Below, one piece after another: positions 1-8,818 of a DNA stretch of 37,487 bases. Every line of letters starts with the position of its first letter. Position 1 is the first letter of the stretch. Both the position numbers and the translations under genes were made by a program. A model generated the notes under the pieces. The model was not told where the DNA came from. It made no database searches and saw only the letters and a list, made by a program, of their open reading frames with translations. Source of the stretch: Nocardioides albidus (GTDB lineage: Bacteria; Actinomycetota; Actinomycetes; Propionibacteriales; Nocardioidaceae); assembly GCF_006335005.1 (NCBI RefSeq), contig NZ_VDMP01000023.1:159183-196669 (forward strand). The letters are read 5' to 3'.

Positions 1-204
1 GAGGCGGCCGGCTGGAAGGTCGCCGCCGCCGACAACTGGTACGGCACCGTCCCGGCCACCACGGTCTACTACCCGAAGGGCAAGAAGGCCGCCGGCGAGC
101 AGCTCGCCCTCGACCTCGGTGTCGCCCGCGTCCAGCCCGCCGACACCGACAGCGACATGAGCGACACCAACCTCACCGTCATCCTCACCGGCGAGCTGGA
201 TTGA
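1..204 (+). CDS. LytR C-terminal (LytR_C) domain protein, 3' part only
   Basis: The reading frame is open from the first base to a TGA at 202-204, so only the last 67 residues are present. They carry the LytR_C pattern: a Gly-Trp near the start (AGWKV), a central TTVYYPKG strand, an AAGEQLALDLG helix and a closing hydrophobic strand (LTVILTGELD). LytR_C domains follow LytR-CpsA-Psr domains or a single membrane helix in actinobacterial envelope proteins and lie outside the membrane. Which architecture applies here cannot be seen because the N-terminus is outside the window. A strong hairpin follows the stop codon. Confidence 0.8.
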   Translation, partial: EAAGWKVAAADNWYGTVPATTVYYPKGKKAAGEQLALDLGVARVQPADTDSDMSDTNLTVILTGELD

Positions 205-208
205 GCCA

Positions 209-237
209 CGCGGCGCGAGCGCGTCGCTCGTGCCGCG
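209..237 (+). terminator. GC-rich hairpin after the LytR_C gene
   Basis: Twelve-base arms (209-220 and 226-237) pair with one G-U wobble around a 5-base loop, starting 5 bases after the stop codon. There is no T tract, as is common for actinobacterial terminators. The position fits transcription termination before otsB. Confidence 0.6.
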
Positions 238-281
238 CGACCCGGCGGTCGCCCTCAGGGGCGGCGTGATGGGATGGGTGG

Positions 282-1127
282 GTGAGGTTCTCGTCCGTCG
301 AGGGTGAACAGCGCTACCAGGCGCTGGTCCGCGTCGCGTCGCGCTCCGTCGTCGGCCTCGACTTCGACGGCACTCTCTCGCCGATCGTGGACGACCCGAC
401 CCGGGCCCACATCCACCCGGACGCACCCGAGGTCCTGGTCGACCTGGCCCAGGAGGTCGCGGCGATCGCGGTCATCACCGGGCGCCCGGCCCGGCAGGCC
501 CTCGACCTCGGCGGGCTCGAAGAGGTCGGCGACGCGCTCGACGCGGCCGGCAAGGAGCTCTACGTGTTCGGCCAGTACGGCAACGAGCGCTGGAGCTCGC
601 GGCACCGGCGCATCGTCGGGGCGCGGCCGCCGCGTGGGTTGGCGACCTTCGAGCGCGATCTGCCGCGGGCCCTGCGCACGGCCGGGGCGAGCGAGGCGTA
701 CGTCGAGGACAAGGGACTGGCCGTCGCCGTCCACACCCGCCGGCTCCCCGATCCCGAGGGCGCCTTCGACCGCCTCCTGCCGTCGCTACGGGCGCTCGCG
801 GATCGTCACGGCCTGGTCCTCGAGCCCGGCCGCTCGGTGATCGAGGTGCGCTCGGCGGGCTCCCACAAGGGGATGGTCGTGGAGCGTCTCGCCGCCGATC
901 TCGGGGCCGAGGGGTTCCTGTTCGCGGGCGACGACCTCGGCGACGTCGAGGCGTTCGAGGCGCTCGAGGCGCTCGGCGATGGCGGGCTCGCCACCCTGCG
1001 CGTGTGCTCGGCCTCCGACGAGCAGAGCGCTCTCATCGCGCTCTCCGACGTGGTGGTGCACGGCCCTGCCGGCGTACTCGAGCTGCTCGGCGGGTTCGCG
1101 GCCGACGCCCGCGCCGTACGCCGCTGA
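282..1127 (+). CDS. otsB: Trehalose-6-phosphate phosphatase (OtsB)
   Basis: This 281-residue HAD-superfamily phosphatase should convert trehalose-6-phosphate to trehalose, the last step of the OtsAB pathway, in the cytosol. HAD motif I is DFDGT at residues 27-31 (nucleophile D27, acid/base D29). Motif III Lys lies in GSHKGMVVERL near residue 195, and motif IV acidic residues are in GDDLGD near 216-220. The length matches OtsB. The start is GTG at 282; no convincing Shine-Dalgarno sequence is visible, so a slightly different start is possible. No trehalose-6-phosphate synthase (otsA) lies in the window; the upstream neighbour is an envelope protein. The SAM riboswitch of the next gene begins 79 bases after the stop. 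Confidence 0.9.
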   Translation: MRFSSVEGEQRYQALVRVASRSVVGLDFDGTLSPIVDDPTRAHIHPDAPEVLVDLAQEVAAIAVITGRPARQALDLGGLEEVGDALDAAGKELYVFGQYGNERWSSRHRRIVGARPPRGLATFERDLPRALRTAGASEAYVEDKGLAVAVHTRRLPDPEGAFDRLLPSLRALADRHGLVLEPGRSVIEVRSAGSHKGMVVERLAADLGAEGFLFAGDDLGDVEAFEALEALGDGGLATLRVCSASDEQSALIALSDVVVHGPAGVLELLGGFAADARAVRR

Positions 1128-1206
1128 TCCCATATCTTGGACACCTGTCTCGTCATCCGGGATGCCGATTGGGAGGCGGAGGCCTCCGCCCCCTAGGCTG
1201 AGCCTG

Positions 1207-1349
1207 CTCATCCAGAGGGACTGAGGGAACGGCCCTGAGAAGTCCCGGCAACCGCCGCGAACTCCCGTCGCACACCTGCTCGCAGGGGTCGGCGTCGCGG
1301 AAACGGTGCCAAATCCGACCCGCGCGAGAGTCGCCGGGACAGATGAGAA
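1207..1349 (+). promoter_or_regulatory. SAM riboswitch (S-box, SAM-I/SAM-IV clan)
   Basis: P1 is CTCATC (1207-1212) pairing with GATGAG (1342-1347). Between them lie the S-box core elements: AGAGGGACTGAGGGA, the GGCCCTGAGAAG segment with the shape of the P2 kink-turn region, CCCGGCAACC, and the GGTGCCAAATCC block at about 1305-1316. A P3-like stem (CCGCGA/TCGCGG) carries an extra small hairpin (CCTGC-TC-GCAGG), and CCCG/CGGG forms P4. The Shine-Dalgarno AAGGAGG (1348-1354) abuts the 3' side of P1, which suggests control of ribosome access by SAM. SAM-I and SAM-IV share this core; the choice between them needs a covariance model. Confidence 0.9.
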
Positions 1350-1359
1350 GGAGGAATCC

Positions 1360-2646
1360 ATGAGCGCCGTTGTGACTGACGAGGTCCAGACGACCACCCC
1401 GGCCCGGACCGGACTGCGCGAGGGCGCGTTCGGCAACGCCACCGCCCTCTCCTGTCGTGAGTGCGGCCACCGGGTCGACCTCGGCCCGTTCTACGCGTGC
1501 CCGGAGTGCTTCGGGCCGCTGGAGATCACCTACGACTTCCCGGTCGTGACCCGCGAGGAGATCGAGGCCGGCCCGGCCAACATCTGGCGCTACAAGGCGC
1601 TCCTCCCGGTCCCGAGCGACATCGAGACCAGCCCCAACACCGAGCCCGGGTTCACCCGGCTGCTCAAGGCCGACAACCTCGGCCGCGAGCTCGGCATCGC
1701 CAACCTGTGGGTGAAGGACGACACGACCAACCCCACCAACTCGTTCAAGGACCGCGTGGTCGCCTGCGCGCTGAGCGCCGCCCGCGAGCTGGGCGCCAAG
1801 GTCTTCGCGTGTCCCTCGACGGGCAACCTCGCCAACGCCGTCGCTGCCGCCGGCGCCCGCGCCGGGATCAAGACCGTGGTCTTCATCCCGAGCAACCTCG
1901 AGCACGCCAAGCAGGTCAACTCCGCCATCTTCACCGACGGCCTCGTCGCCGTCGACGGCAACTACGACGACGTCAACAAGCTCGCCTCCGAGATCGCCGG
2001 CGAGGAGGAGGGCTGGGCGTTCGTCAACGTCAACGTGCGGCCCTACTACGCCGAGGGATCCAAGACGATCGGCTACGAGATCGCCGAGCAGCTCGGCTGG
2101 CGGCTGCCGGACCAGGTCGTCCTCCCGGTCGCCTCGGGCTCCCAGCTGACCAAGGTCGACAAGGCCTTCCAGGAGCTGATCAAGCTCGGTCTCGTCGAGG
2201 ACAAGCCCTACCGCATCTTCGGCGCCCAGGCCGCCGGCTGTGGCCCGGTCGCGACGGCGTACAAGGCCGGCACGGACGCGATCCGCCCGGTCAAGCCCGA
2301 CACCATCGCCAAGAGCCTGGCGATCGGCAACCCGGCCGACGGCATCTACGTCCTCGACATCGCCCGCCGCACGGGCGGTGCCGTCGAGGAGGTCACCGAC
2401 GACGAGATCCGCGCCGGCATCGTGCTCCTCGCGCGCACCGAGGGGATCTTCGCCGAGACCGCCGGGGGTACGACGACCGCGGTCACCAAGAAGCTCGTCG
2501 AGACCGGCCAGCTCGACCCCGAGCTCGAGACGGTCGTCGTCAACACCGGCCACGGCCTCAAGACCCTCGACGCGATCGCCGACCAGGTCGGCGCCGCGGC
2601 GACGATCGCGCCCACCTACAGCGCCTTCAAGGCCACGGGCATCTGA
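1360..2646 (+). CDS. Threonine synthase-like PLP enzyme under SAM riboswitch control (possible homocysteine synthase)
   Basis: This 428-residue fold-type II PLP enzyme is threonine synthase-like. An N-terminal zinc ribbon has CxxC pairs at C32/C35 and C47/C50. The PLP lysine is K130 in NSFKDR, and a Ser/Thr-Gly-Asn phosphate loop follows (STGNLANA). ATG at 1360 is chosen because AAGGAGG lies 5 bases before it; the in-frame GTG at 1306 is inside the riboswitch. Family annotation would be threonine synthase (O-phosphohomoserine to threonine). Repression by SAM and a CysO-like sulfur carrier 41 bases downstream instead point to sulfur chemistry: replacement of the homoserine-ester group by carrier thiocarboxylate to give homocysteine. 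That role is inference; a true ThrC with odd regulation remains possible. Confidence 0.85.
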   Translation: MSAVVTDEVQTTTPARTGLREGAFGNATALSCRECGHRVDLGPFYACPECFGPLEITYDFPVVTREEIEAGPANIWRYKALLPVPSDIETSPNTEPGFTRLLKADNLGRELGIANLWVKDDTTNPTNSFKDRVVACALSAARELGAKVFACPSTGNLANAVAAAGARAGIKTVVFIPSNLEHAKQVNSAIFTDGLVAVDGNYDDVNKLASEIAGEEEGWAFVNVNVRPYYAEGSKTIGYEIAEQLGWRLPDQVVLPVASGSQLTKVDKAFQELIKLGLVEDKPYRIFGAQAAGCGPVATAYKAGTDAIRPVKPDTIAKSLAIGNPADGIYVLDIARRTGGAVEEVTDDEIRAGIVLLARTEGIFAETAGGTTTAVTKKLVETGQLDPELETVVVNTGHGLKTLDAIADQVGAAATIAPTYSAFKATGI

Positions 2647-2687
2647 GCGTCGATCCCACCACCCCGCACCGAGCAGAAGAGAGCACC

Positions 2688-2966
2688 ATGGCAGTCAGCG
2701 TCCGGATCCCGACCATCCTGCGCACCTACACCGGCGGCGAGTCCGAGGTCAGCGCCACGGGTGCCACGCTCGCGGAGATCCTCGACGACCTCGACGCCAA
2801 CTACGCGGGCATCAAGGGACGCATCCTCGACGAGGACGGCAAGCTGCGCCGGTTCGTCAACGTCTACGTCAACAACGACGACGTGCGCTTCGAGCAGGAC
2901 CTGCAGACCCCGACGCCCGACGGCGCCGAGGTCTCGGTGATCCCCGCCGTCGCCGGCGGCTGCTGA
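2688..2966 (+). CDS. CysO/ThiS/MoaD-family sulfur-carrier protein ending GGC
   Basis: This is a 92-residue ubiquitin-fold carrier. It closely resembles the remembered M. tuberculosis CysO sequence: SVRIPTILRTYTGGE at the start, the FVNVYVNNDDVRF strand, and SVIPAVAGG at the end. Such carriers are adenylated by a MoeB-type E1 and loaded with sulfur as a C-terminal Gly-Gly thiocarboxylate. Here one extra Cys follows Gly-Gly (codons GGC GGC TGC TGA), so the carrier would need trimming by a JAMM/Mec-type peptidase first, as known for carriers with extra C-terminal residues (QbsE, HcyS). No peptidase or E1 lies in the window. It sits 41 bases after the PLP enzyme, probably co-transcribed under the SAM riboswitch. 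Start is ATG 2688 after a purine-rich AGAAGAGAG. Confidence 0.9.
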   Translation: MAVSVRIPTILRTYTGGESEVSATGATLAEILDDLDANYAGIKGRILDEDGKLRRFVNVYVNNDDVRFEQDLQTPTPDGAEVSVIPAVAGGC

Positions 2967-3000
2967 GCCCGCAGGTCTTCAGGCCTCGAGCCTCGGGCTC
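2965..3000. terminator. Possible bidirectional hairpin between convergent genes
   Basis: GAGCCCG (2965-2971) and CGGGCTC (2994-3000) are perfect 7-base arms flanking a 22-base loop. They lie between the sulfur-carrier gene and the convergent acyl-CoA ligase gene. The loop is long and there is no T tract, so support is weak. Confidence 0.3.
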
Positions 3001-3003
3001 GGC

Positions 3004-4635
3004 TCAGGCCAGCAGCCGGGCGGCGAGGTCGGCGCTGGCGCGGTAGTCGACCTTGCTGACCGGGGTGCGCGGCACCTCGTCGACGAACAGCACGGTCTTG
3101 GGCACCTTGTAGTTGGCGATCAGGGCGCGGCAGTGGTCGCGGACGTCGTCCTCCGACAGCCTTGCGTCGGCGCGCCGCTGGACGAGCGCGGTGACCTGCT
3201 GGCCCCACCGCTCGTGCGGGGTGCCGACCACGACGGCGTCGAAGACGTCCTCGTGGCGCAGCAGCACCGCCTCGACCTCCTCGGGGTGCACCTTCTCGCC
3301 GCCGGTGTTGATGCAGACCGAGCCGCGGCCCAGGACGGTGACCGAGCCGTCCTCCTCCCGCCGGGCGAAGTCGCCCGGGATCGCCCAGCGCACGCCGTCG
3401 ATCTCCTTGAAGGTGGCGGCGGTCTTGACCGGGTCCTTGTAGTAGCCGAGCGGCACCGGTCCGCAGCGGCCGAGCATCCCGTCGACCCCGACCGGGCACG
3501 GCTTGAAGTCCGGGTCGAACACCTCGACCTGCTCGGTCACGGTGAACCGCGGCGCGCTCTGGCCGCCGTCGGTGCCGTCGTCCATCCGGGAGCCCGCGGC
3601 GCCGGACTCCGAGGAGCCGTAGGAGTCGAGGATGAACCGGCCGGGCAGGGCGCGGCGGATCTCCTCGCGTACGCCGTCCGACAGGGGAGCGGCGCCGTTC
3701 GAGACCGCCGCCAGGCTGGACAGGTCCCACCGGTCGGGCTCGGCGAGGATCGCCTCCGCGACCGGGCGTCCCATCGCGTCGCCCAGGAAGGTCAGGGAGA
3801 CGACGCGCGCCTTCTCGACGAGGTCGAGGATCCTCACCGCGTCGAAGTGCGGCTCGGTGTAGAGCGCGACGGTCTGGCCGGCGACGTGGGCGTTGCCGAG
3901 GATCCACTGGCTGCCGCCGTGCATCATCGGCCCGCACGCCAGCAGGACCATCGGGCTCTCGACCGCGACCGCCTCCTCGACGAGCTGCTCGACCGAGTCC
4001 AGCGGGGCGCCGTACCGCGCGGCGTTGAGCGCGGCACGGATCAGGTCCTCGTTGCGCCACACGACGCCCTTCGGGGAGCCGGTGGTGCCTCCCGTGTAGA
4101 GCACGTAGTGGTCGTCGGCGCTGCGGCCGGTGATCCTCCGCTCGGGGGAGGCGGCGGCCAGCGCGGCGTCGTACTCCTCGCCGAGGACGAGGGTGTGGCG
4201 CAGGGTCGCGATGTCGAGCTCGGCGAGCGCGCCGGCGTACTCCGGCGCGACGATCGCGGCGACGCAGTCGGCGTTGTCGTAGAGATAGGCCAGCTCGTCG
4301 CGCAGGTACTTGTAGTTGATGTTGATCGGGACGGCGCGCGCCTTGAGGCAGCCGTAGAGCGCGTCGACCCACTCGATCCGGTTCGCCGAGTGCACGGCGA
4401 CGTGCTCGCCCGGCCGGATCCCCAGCTCGACGAGGTGGTTGGCCAGGCGTGTCGAGCGCTCGTCGATCTCCGCGAAGGTCCAGACCCGGTCGCCGGTGTG
4501 GATCGCGGTGCGCCCGGGCAGGGCGTCGGCCATCGCCTCCAGGATGTCGGCGAGGTTGATCGGCCGGGCGATCGGCTGGGCGGTCGGCTGGGCGGTCGAT
4601 CGGGAGGGCGGAGAGCTCGGGGTGGTGGGGGTCAC
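3004..4635 (-). CDS. FadD19-like AMP-forming acyl-CoA synthetase
   Basis: This 543-residue ANL-superfamily ligase activates a carboxylate with ATP and joins it to CoA. The P-loop is YTGGTTGSPKG (residues 180-190). The second ATP block is DSYGSSESG, the hinge region is GRGSVCINTGGEKVHPEEVE, and the C-terminal lysine of VSKVDYR is K528. Similarity runs along the whole protein to remembered M. tuberculosis FadD19 (steroid side-chain CoA ligase), including MWRHED/VWRNED, the PMMHG block, GVRYAIPGD/GVRWAIPGD and SINSGGEKVYPEEVEA. The substrate is therefore probably a steroid side chain or branched acid. A KstR-like operator lies 20 bases upstream. Start is GTG at 4635; the first about 25 residues are low-complexity, and no Shine-Dalgarno is seen. 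Confidence 0.88.
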   Translation of the reverse strand: MTPTTPSSPPSRSTAQPTAQPIARPINLADILEAMADALPGRTAIHTGDRVWTFAEIDERSTRLANHLVELGIRPGEHVAVHSANRIEWVDALYGCLKARAVPININYKYLRDELAYLYDNADCVAAIVAPEYAGALAELDIATLRHTLVLGEEYDAALAAASPERRITGRSADDHYVLYTGGTTGSPKGVVWRNEDLIRAALNAARYGAPLDSVEQLVEEAVAVESPMVLLACGPMMHGGSQWILGNAHVAGQTVALYTEPHFDAVRILDLVEKARVVSLTFLGDAMGRPVAEAILAEPDRWDLSSLAAVSNGAAPLSDGVREEIRRALPGRFILDSYGSSESGAAGSRMDDGTDGGQSAPRFTVTEQVEVFDPDFKPCPVGVDGMLGRCGPVPLGYYKDPVKTAATFKEIDGVRWAIPGDFARREEDGSVTVLGRGSVCINTGGEKVHPEEVEAVLLRHEDVFDAVVVGTPHERWGQQVTALVQRRADARLSEDDVRDHCRALIANYKVPKTVLFVDEVPRTPVSKVDYRASADLAARLLA

Positions 4636-4653
4636 AGGAGAAGAGTGCCAAAA

Positions 4654-4667
4654 TAGAACACGTTCTC
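4654..4667. promoter_or_regulatory. KstR/TetR-type operator between divergent fadD19-like and osmC genes
   Basis: Arms AGAAC (4655-4659) and GTTCT (4662-4666) flank a 2-base centre. The 14-base site T-AG-AAC-AC-GTT-CT-C matches the mycobacterial KstR consensus TnnAACnnGTTnnA at seven of eight fixed positions. It covers the -10 region of the ligase gene (TATTTT on the minus strand, 4650-4655) and lies just upstream of the osmC -10. A regulator bound here could control both directions. Confidence 0.7.
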
Positions 4668-4670
4668 GCT

Positions 4671-4676
4671 ACACAA
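4671..4676 (+). promoter_or_regulatory. -10 box of osmC (leaderless)
   Basis: ACACAA/CACAAT overlaps 4671-4677, seven bases before the GTG start at 4684. Transcription would begin at or next to the start codon, consistent with the absence of a Shine-Dalgarno sequence. Confidence 0.45.
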
Positions 4677-4683
4677 TGGTCCG

Positions 4684-5148
4684 GTGACCGACCATCGCTA
4701 TGCGCTCGAGCTGGAATGGCAGGGCAACCGAGGGACGGGGACCTCCGGCTACCGCGACTACGACCGCGCGGTCCTGCTGCGGGCCGAAGGCAAGCCGGAC
4801 CTGCTCGGATCGGCGGACCCGACCTTCCGCGGGGACGCCTCCCGGTGGAATCCCGAGGAGCTGCTCCTCGCCGCGCTCAGCCAGTGCCACCTGCTGTCCT
4901 ATCTGCACTCGGCGGTCAACCACGGGATCGTGGTCGTCGCCTACGCGGACTCACCGGTGGGCGTCATGGAGCAGGTCGGTCAGGGTGGCCGGTTCACCTC
5001 GGTCACGCTGCGTCCGCGGGTCACCGTCGCGGACGCCTCGATGGTCGAGGTCGCGCGGGAGATCCACGGCGAGGCCGGCCGCAACTGCTTCATCGCGGCG
5101 TCGGTGAGCTTCCCCGTCGGTCACGAGCCCGAGGTCGTGCCCGCGTAG
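4684..5148 (+). CDS. OsmC/Ohr-family protein
   Basis: This 154-residue OsmC-fold protein has the two family cysteines: C68 in LSQCHLLSYL and C135 in NCFIAASV. The typical substrate-side arginine/acidic region (DPTFRGDASRWNPEELL) precedes the first. OsmC/Ohr proteins reduce organic or fatty-acid hydroperoxides with the two thiols in the cytosol. The start is GTG 4684, with the promoter directly before it. Being divergent from an acyl-CoA ligase across a shared operator suggests a link to lipid or steroid catabolism. The real substrate cannot be read from the sequence. Confidence 0.88.
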   Translation: MTDHRYALELEWQGNRGTGTSGYRDYDRAVLLRAEGKPDLLGSADPTFRGDASRWNPEELLLAALSQCHLLSYLHSAVNHGIVVVAYADSPVGVMEQVGQGGRFTSVTLRPRVTVADASMVEVAREIHGEAGRNCFIAASVSFPVGHEPEVVPA

Positions 5149-5220
5149 CCGGACGTGCGGCTCCGCGTGACGAAGGCGATCACCGCGAACGCGACGAGGA
5201 GGGGGAGGTGGCGCACGGAC

Positions 5221-5226
5221 TAGGGT
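5221..5226 (+). promoter_or_regulatory. -10 box (TAGGGT) of the ATP-grasp gene
   Basis: TAGGGT ends 8 bases before ATG 5235, with no Shine-Dalgarno in between. This fits a leaderless or nearly leaderless transcript. Confidence 0.5.
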
Positions 5227-5234
5227 CGCGTCCC

Positions 5235-6092
5235 ATGACGTCGCTCCTCCTCGCCACCTTCGACCTGATGCCCGACGGCGAGTCGGGCGGCTCCGGGCTG
5301 GTCGCGGCGCTCGCCGCGCGGGGCGTCCCCGCCCGCTGGGCGAGTTGGAGCGACCCGGCCGTCGACTGGGCGGCCGCGGACCTGGTGGCCGTCCGCTCCA
5401 CCTGGGACTACCACCGCCGGCTCCCGGACTTCCTGGCGTGGGCCCGGGAGGTCGAGGGCGCCACGTCGCTGCTCAACGGGGCCGAGGTGTTCGCGTGGAA
5501 CGCGGACAAGGCCTACCTCGTCGAGCTCGCGGACGCCGTACCCACGGTCCCGACGGCGCTGCTCGACGACGCCGACCTCGCCGGCGGTCTCGCCAAGGCG
5601 CTCGACCGTTGGGGGAGCGTGGTCGTCAAGCCGCGCACCGGCGCCGGCGGCGTGGGCGTCGTGGTCGCCGAGCGCATGTCCGACCCGCGTCTCGAGGGAC
5701 TGGTGGCCGGACCCTGGATCGTGCAGCCGGTCGTGGAGTCCGTGCGCACGTCCGGGGAGTCGTCGGTCTACGTGTTCGACGGCGTCGCGGTCGCCCAGGT
5801 CGACAAGCGCGCCGCTGCCGGGGAGGTGCGGGTGCACGAGCTGTACGGCGGGCGCAGTGATGTCGTGCCGCTCGATCCCGAGCGCGCCGACGTCGCGGTC
5901 GCCGCCGTCCGCTCGGCGGCCGCGGGCCGGGGTGCCGACCTCGCCTACGCCCGGGTCGACCTCATGGCCTGGGACGGCGCGTGGGTCGTCAGCGAGCTGG
6001 AGCTGATCGAGCCGGGCCTCTATCTCGACGTCGCGCCGGGCGTGGCGGAGCCGTTCGCGGACCTCGTCGCGGGCCGGCTGGGCGTCTCCTGA
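5235..6092 (+). CDS. ATP-grasp ligase, RimK/DcsG-like
   Basis: A 285-residue ATP-grasp protein. Visible are the early STWDYHRR motif typical of the cycloserine-synthetase (DcsG)-like group, the ATP-binding strand VVVKPRTGAGGVGV with its glycine-rich loop, the WIVQPVVESVRTSGESSVYVFDG segment, and the metal-binding end RVDLMAWDGAWVVSELELIEPGLYL. ATP-grasp enzymes join a carboxylate to an amine or thiol through an acyl-phosphate. The partner molecules here are unknown. ATG 5235 is used because a -10 box lies just before it. It stands alone between osmC and groEL and has no amino-acid-ligase or antibiotic neighbours, so a link to cycloserine should not be assumed. Confidence 0.8.
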   Translation: MTSLLLATFDLMPDGESGGSGLVAALAARGVPARWASWSDPAVDWAAADLVAVRSTWDYHRRLPDFLAWAREVEGATSLLNGAEVFAWNADKAYLVELADAVPTVPTALLDDADLAGGLAKALDRWGSVVVKPRTGAGGVGVVVAERMSDPRLEGLVAGPWIVQPVVESVRTSGESSVYVFDGVAVAQVDKRAAAGEVRVHELYGGRSDVVPLDPERADVAVAAVRSAAAGRGADLAYARVDLMAWDGAWVVSELELIEPGLYLDVAPGVAEPFADLVAGRLGVS

Positions 6093-6105
6093 AAGGCCCC
6101 TTCTC

Positions 6106-6132
6106 CTTGCACTCGCCATGGTCGAGTGCTAA
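6106..6132. promoter_or_regulatory. CIRCE operator 1 (HrcA site) of groEL
   Basis: CTTGCACTC (6106-6114), nine bases, GAGTGCTAA (6124-6132). The right arm is the exact CIRCE consensus and the left arm differs at two outer positions. HrcA binding here represses groEL without heat stress. Confidence 0.92.
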
Positions 6133-6138
6133 ACATGA

Positions 6139-7824
<1,686 letters not shown>

Positions 7825-7850
7825 GTCCCGCCTGCTTCACCTGCTTCATC

Positions 7851-7884
7851 CCACAGGGCCCCCGCTTCGGCGGGGGCCCTGTGG
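7851..7884 (+). terminator. Strong intrinsic terminator of groEL
   Basis: A perfect 15-base-pair stem (7851-7865 with 7870-7884) is closed by a TTCG tetraloop and followed by a short T-containing stretch (CATTTC). It begins 26 bases after the groEL stop. Confidence 0.92.
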
Positions 7885-7933
7885 CATTTCGCTGCCGGTC
7901 GCAGCCCGTATGTCGCAGCCGGCGTACGGAGGC

Positions 7934-8818
7934 TCAGGCGGTGATCAAGGTGGCGCCCATGGCGGCGATGTGCGTCGGCGTCGAGCCGCAGCAGCCTCCG
8001 ACCAGGTCGATCCCGAGCTCGGCCAGCCGGGTGGCGTGCGTGGCCATCTCTTCCGCCGTGGCGTCGTACTCGAAGTGGTCGCCCACGACCTGCGGAAGGC
8101 CGGCGTTGGACTGGGCGACCAGAAGGAGGTCGTCGGTGCGGGCCTGCGTCATCTCCGCGGCGATGATCTCCATCTCCGCGGGCCCGCGACCGCAGTTGGC
8201 CCCCGCGGCGTCGGCACCTGCCGCGGCGAGGTGTGCCACGGCGTCACCCGGGCGGACGCCCATCATGGTGCGCAGATTGGTGTCGAAGCTCATCGTCACG
8301 ACGACCGGAAGGTCGGGCGCGACCTCCCGCGCCGCGGCGAGGGCCGCGTCAGCCTCGCCGAGATCGCTCAGCGTCTCGACCAGCACCAGGTCGATCCCGC
8401 CCTCGACCAGCGCGGTGAGCTGTTCGGCGAACAGGGCCTGGGCCTGCTCGCCGGTCAGGGCTCCGAGCGGGGCCAGCAGCTCGCCCGTCGGGCCGAGGTC
8501 GCCGGCGACCAGCAGCCCGTGCTCGTCCGCCACCGATCGTGCGATCTGCGCCGCCGCCCGGTTCACCTCGCCGACGCGGTCGCCGAGCCCGTGCAGGTCC
8601 AGGCGCGGCCGAGTGCCGCCGAAGCTGTTGGTCGTCAGCAGCCGCGCCCCGGCCGCGGCGTAGGCCGCGTGCGCCGCGCGCACCGCGTCGGGATTCTCGA
8701 GGTTCCAGAGCTCTCCGGGTACGCCGTCCTCGAGGCCGCTGTCTTGGAGCAGCGTGCCCATGCCGCCGTCGAACAGCACCGGACGGTCCGTGCGCAGCAG
8801 CGCCCTGAGCCGGTTCAC
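7934..8818 (-). CDS. Homocysteine S-methyltransferase family protein
   Basis: A 294-residue zinc-dependent methyltransferase barrel (MmuM/MetH-N family) that moves a methyl group onto homocysteine to make methionine. Start of barrel: LFDGGMGTLLQ. The zinc cysteines are C209 (GANCG) and C276/C277 (GGCCGS). GTG 8818 is chosen because it overlaps the upstream stop as GTGA, indicating translational coupling; the longer open frame upstream overlaps the neighbour and has no family similarity. The methyl donor (S-methylmethionine, SAM or other) cannot be told from sequence. It would act one step after the putative homocysteine synthase at 1.4 kb. Confidence 0.85.
   Translation of the reverse strand: MNRLRALLRTDRPVLFDGGMGTLLQDSGLEDGVPGELWNLENPDAVRAAHAAYAAAGARLLTTNSFGGTRPRLDLHGLGDRVGEVNRAAAQIARSVADEHGLLVAGDLGPTGELLAPLGALTGEQAQALFAEQLTALVEGGIDLVLVETLSDLGEADAALAAAREVAPDLPVVVTMSFDTNLRTMMGVRPGDAVAHLAAAGADAAGANCGRGPAEMEIIAAEMTQARTDDLLLVAQSNAGLPQVVGDHFEYDATAEEMATHATRLAELGIDLVGGCCGSTPTHIAAMGATLITA

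Noticed and set aside
1306..1359. Upstream GTG start extending the PLP enzyme by 18 residues
   Set aside because: It lies inside the conserved GGTGCCAAATCC core of the riboswitch; ATG 1360 has a strong Shine-Dalgarno.
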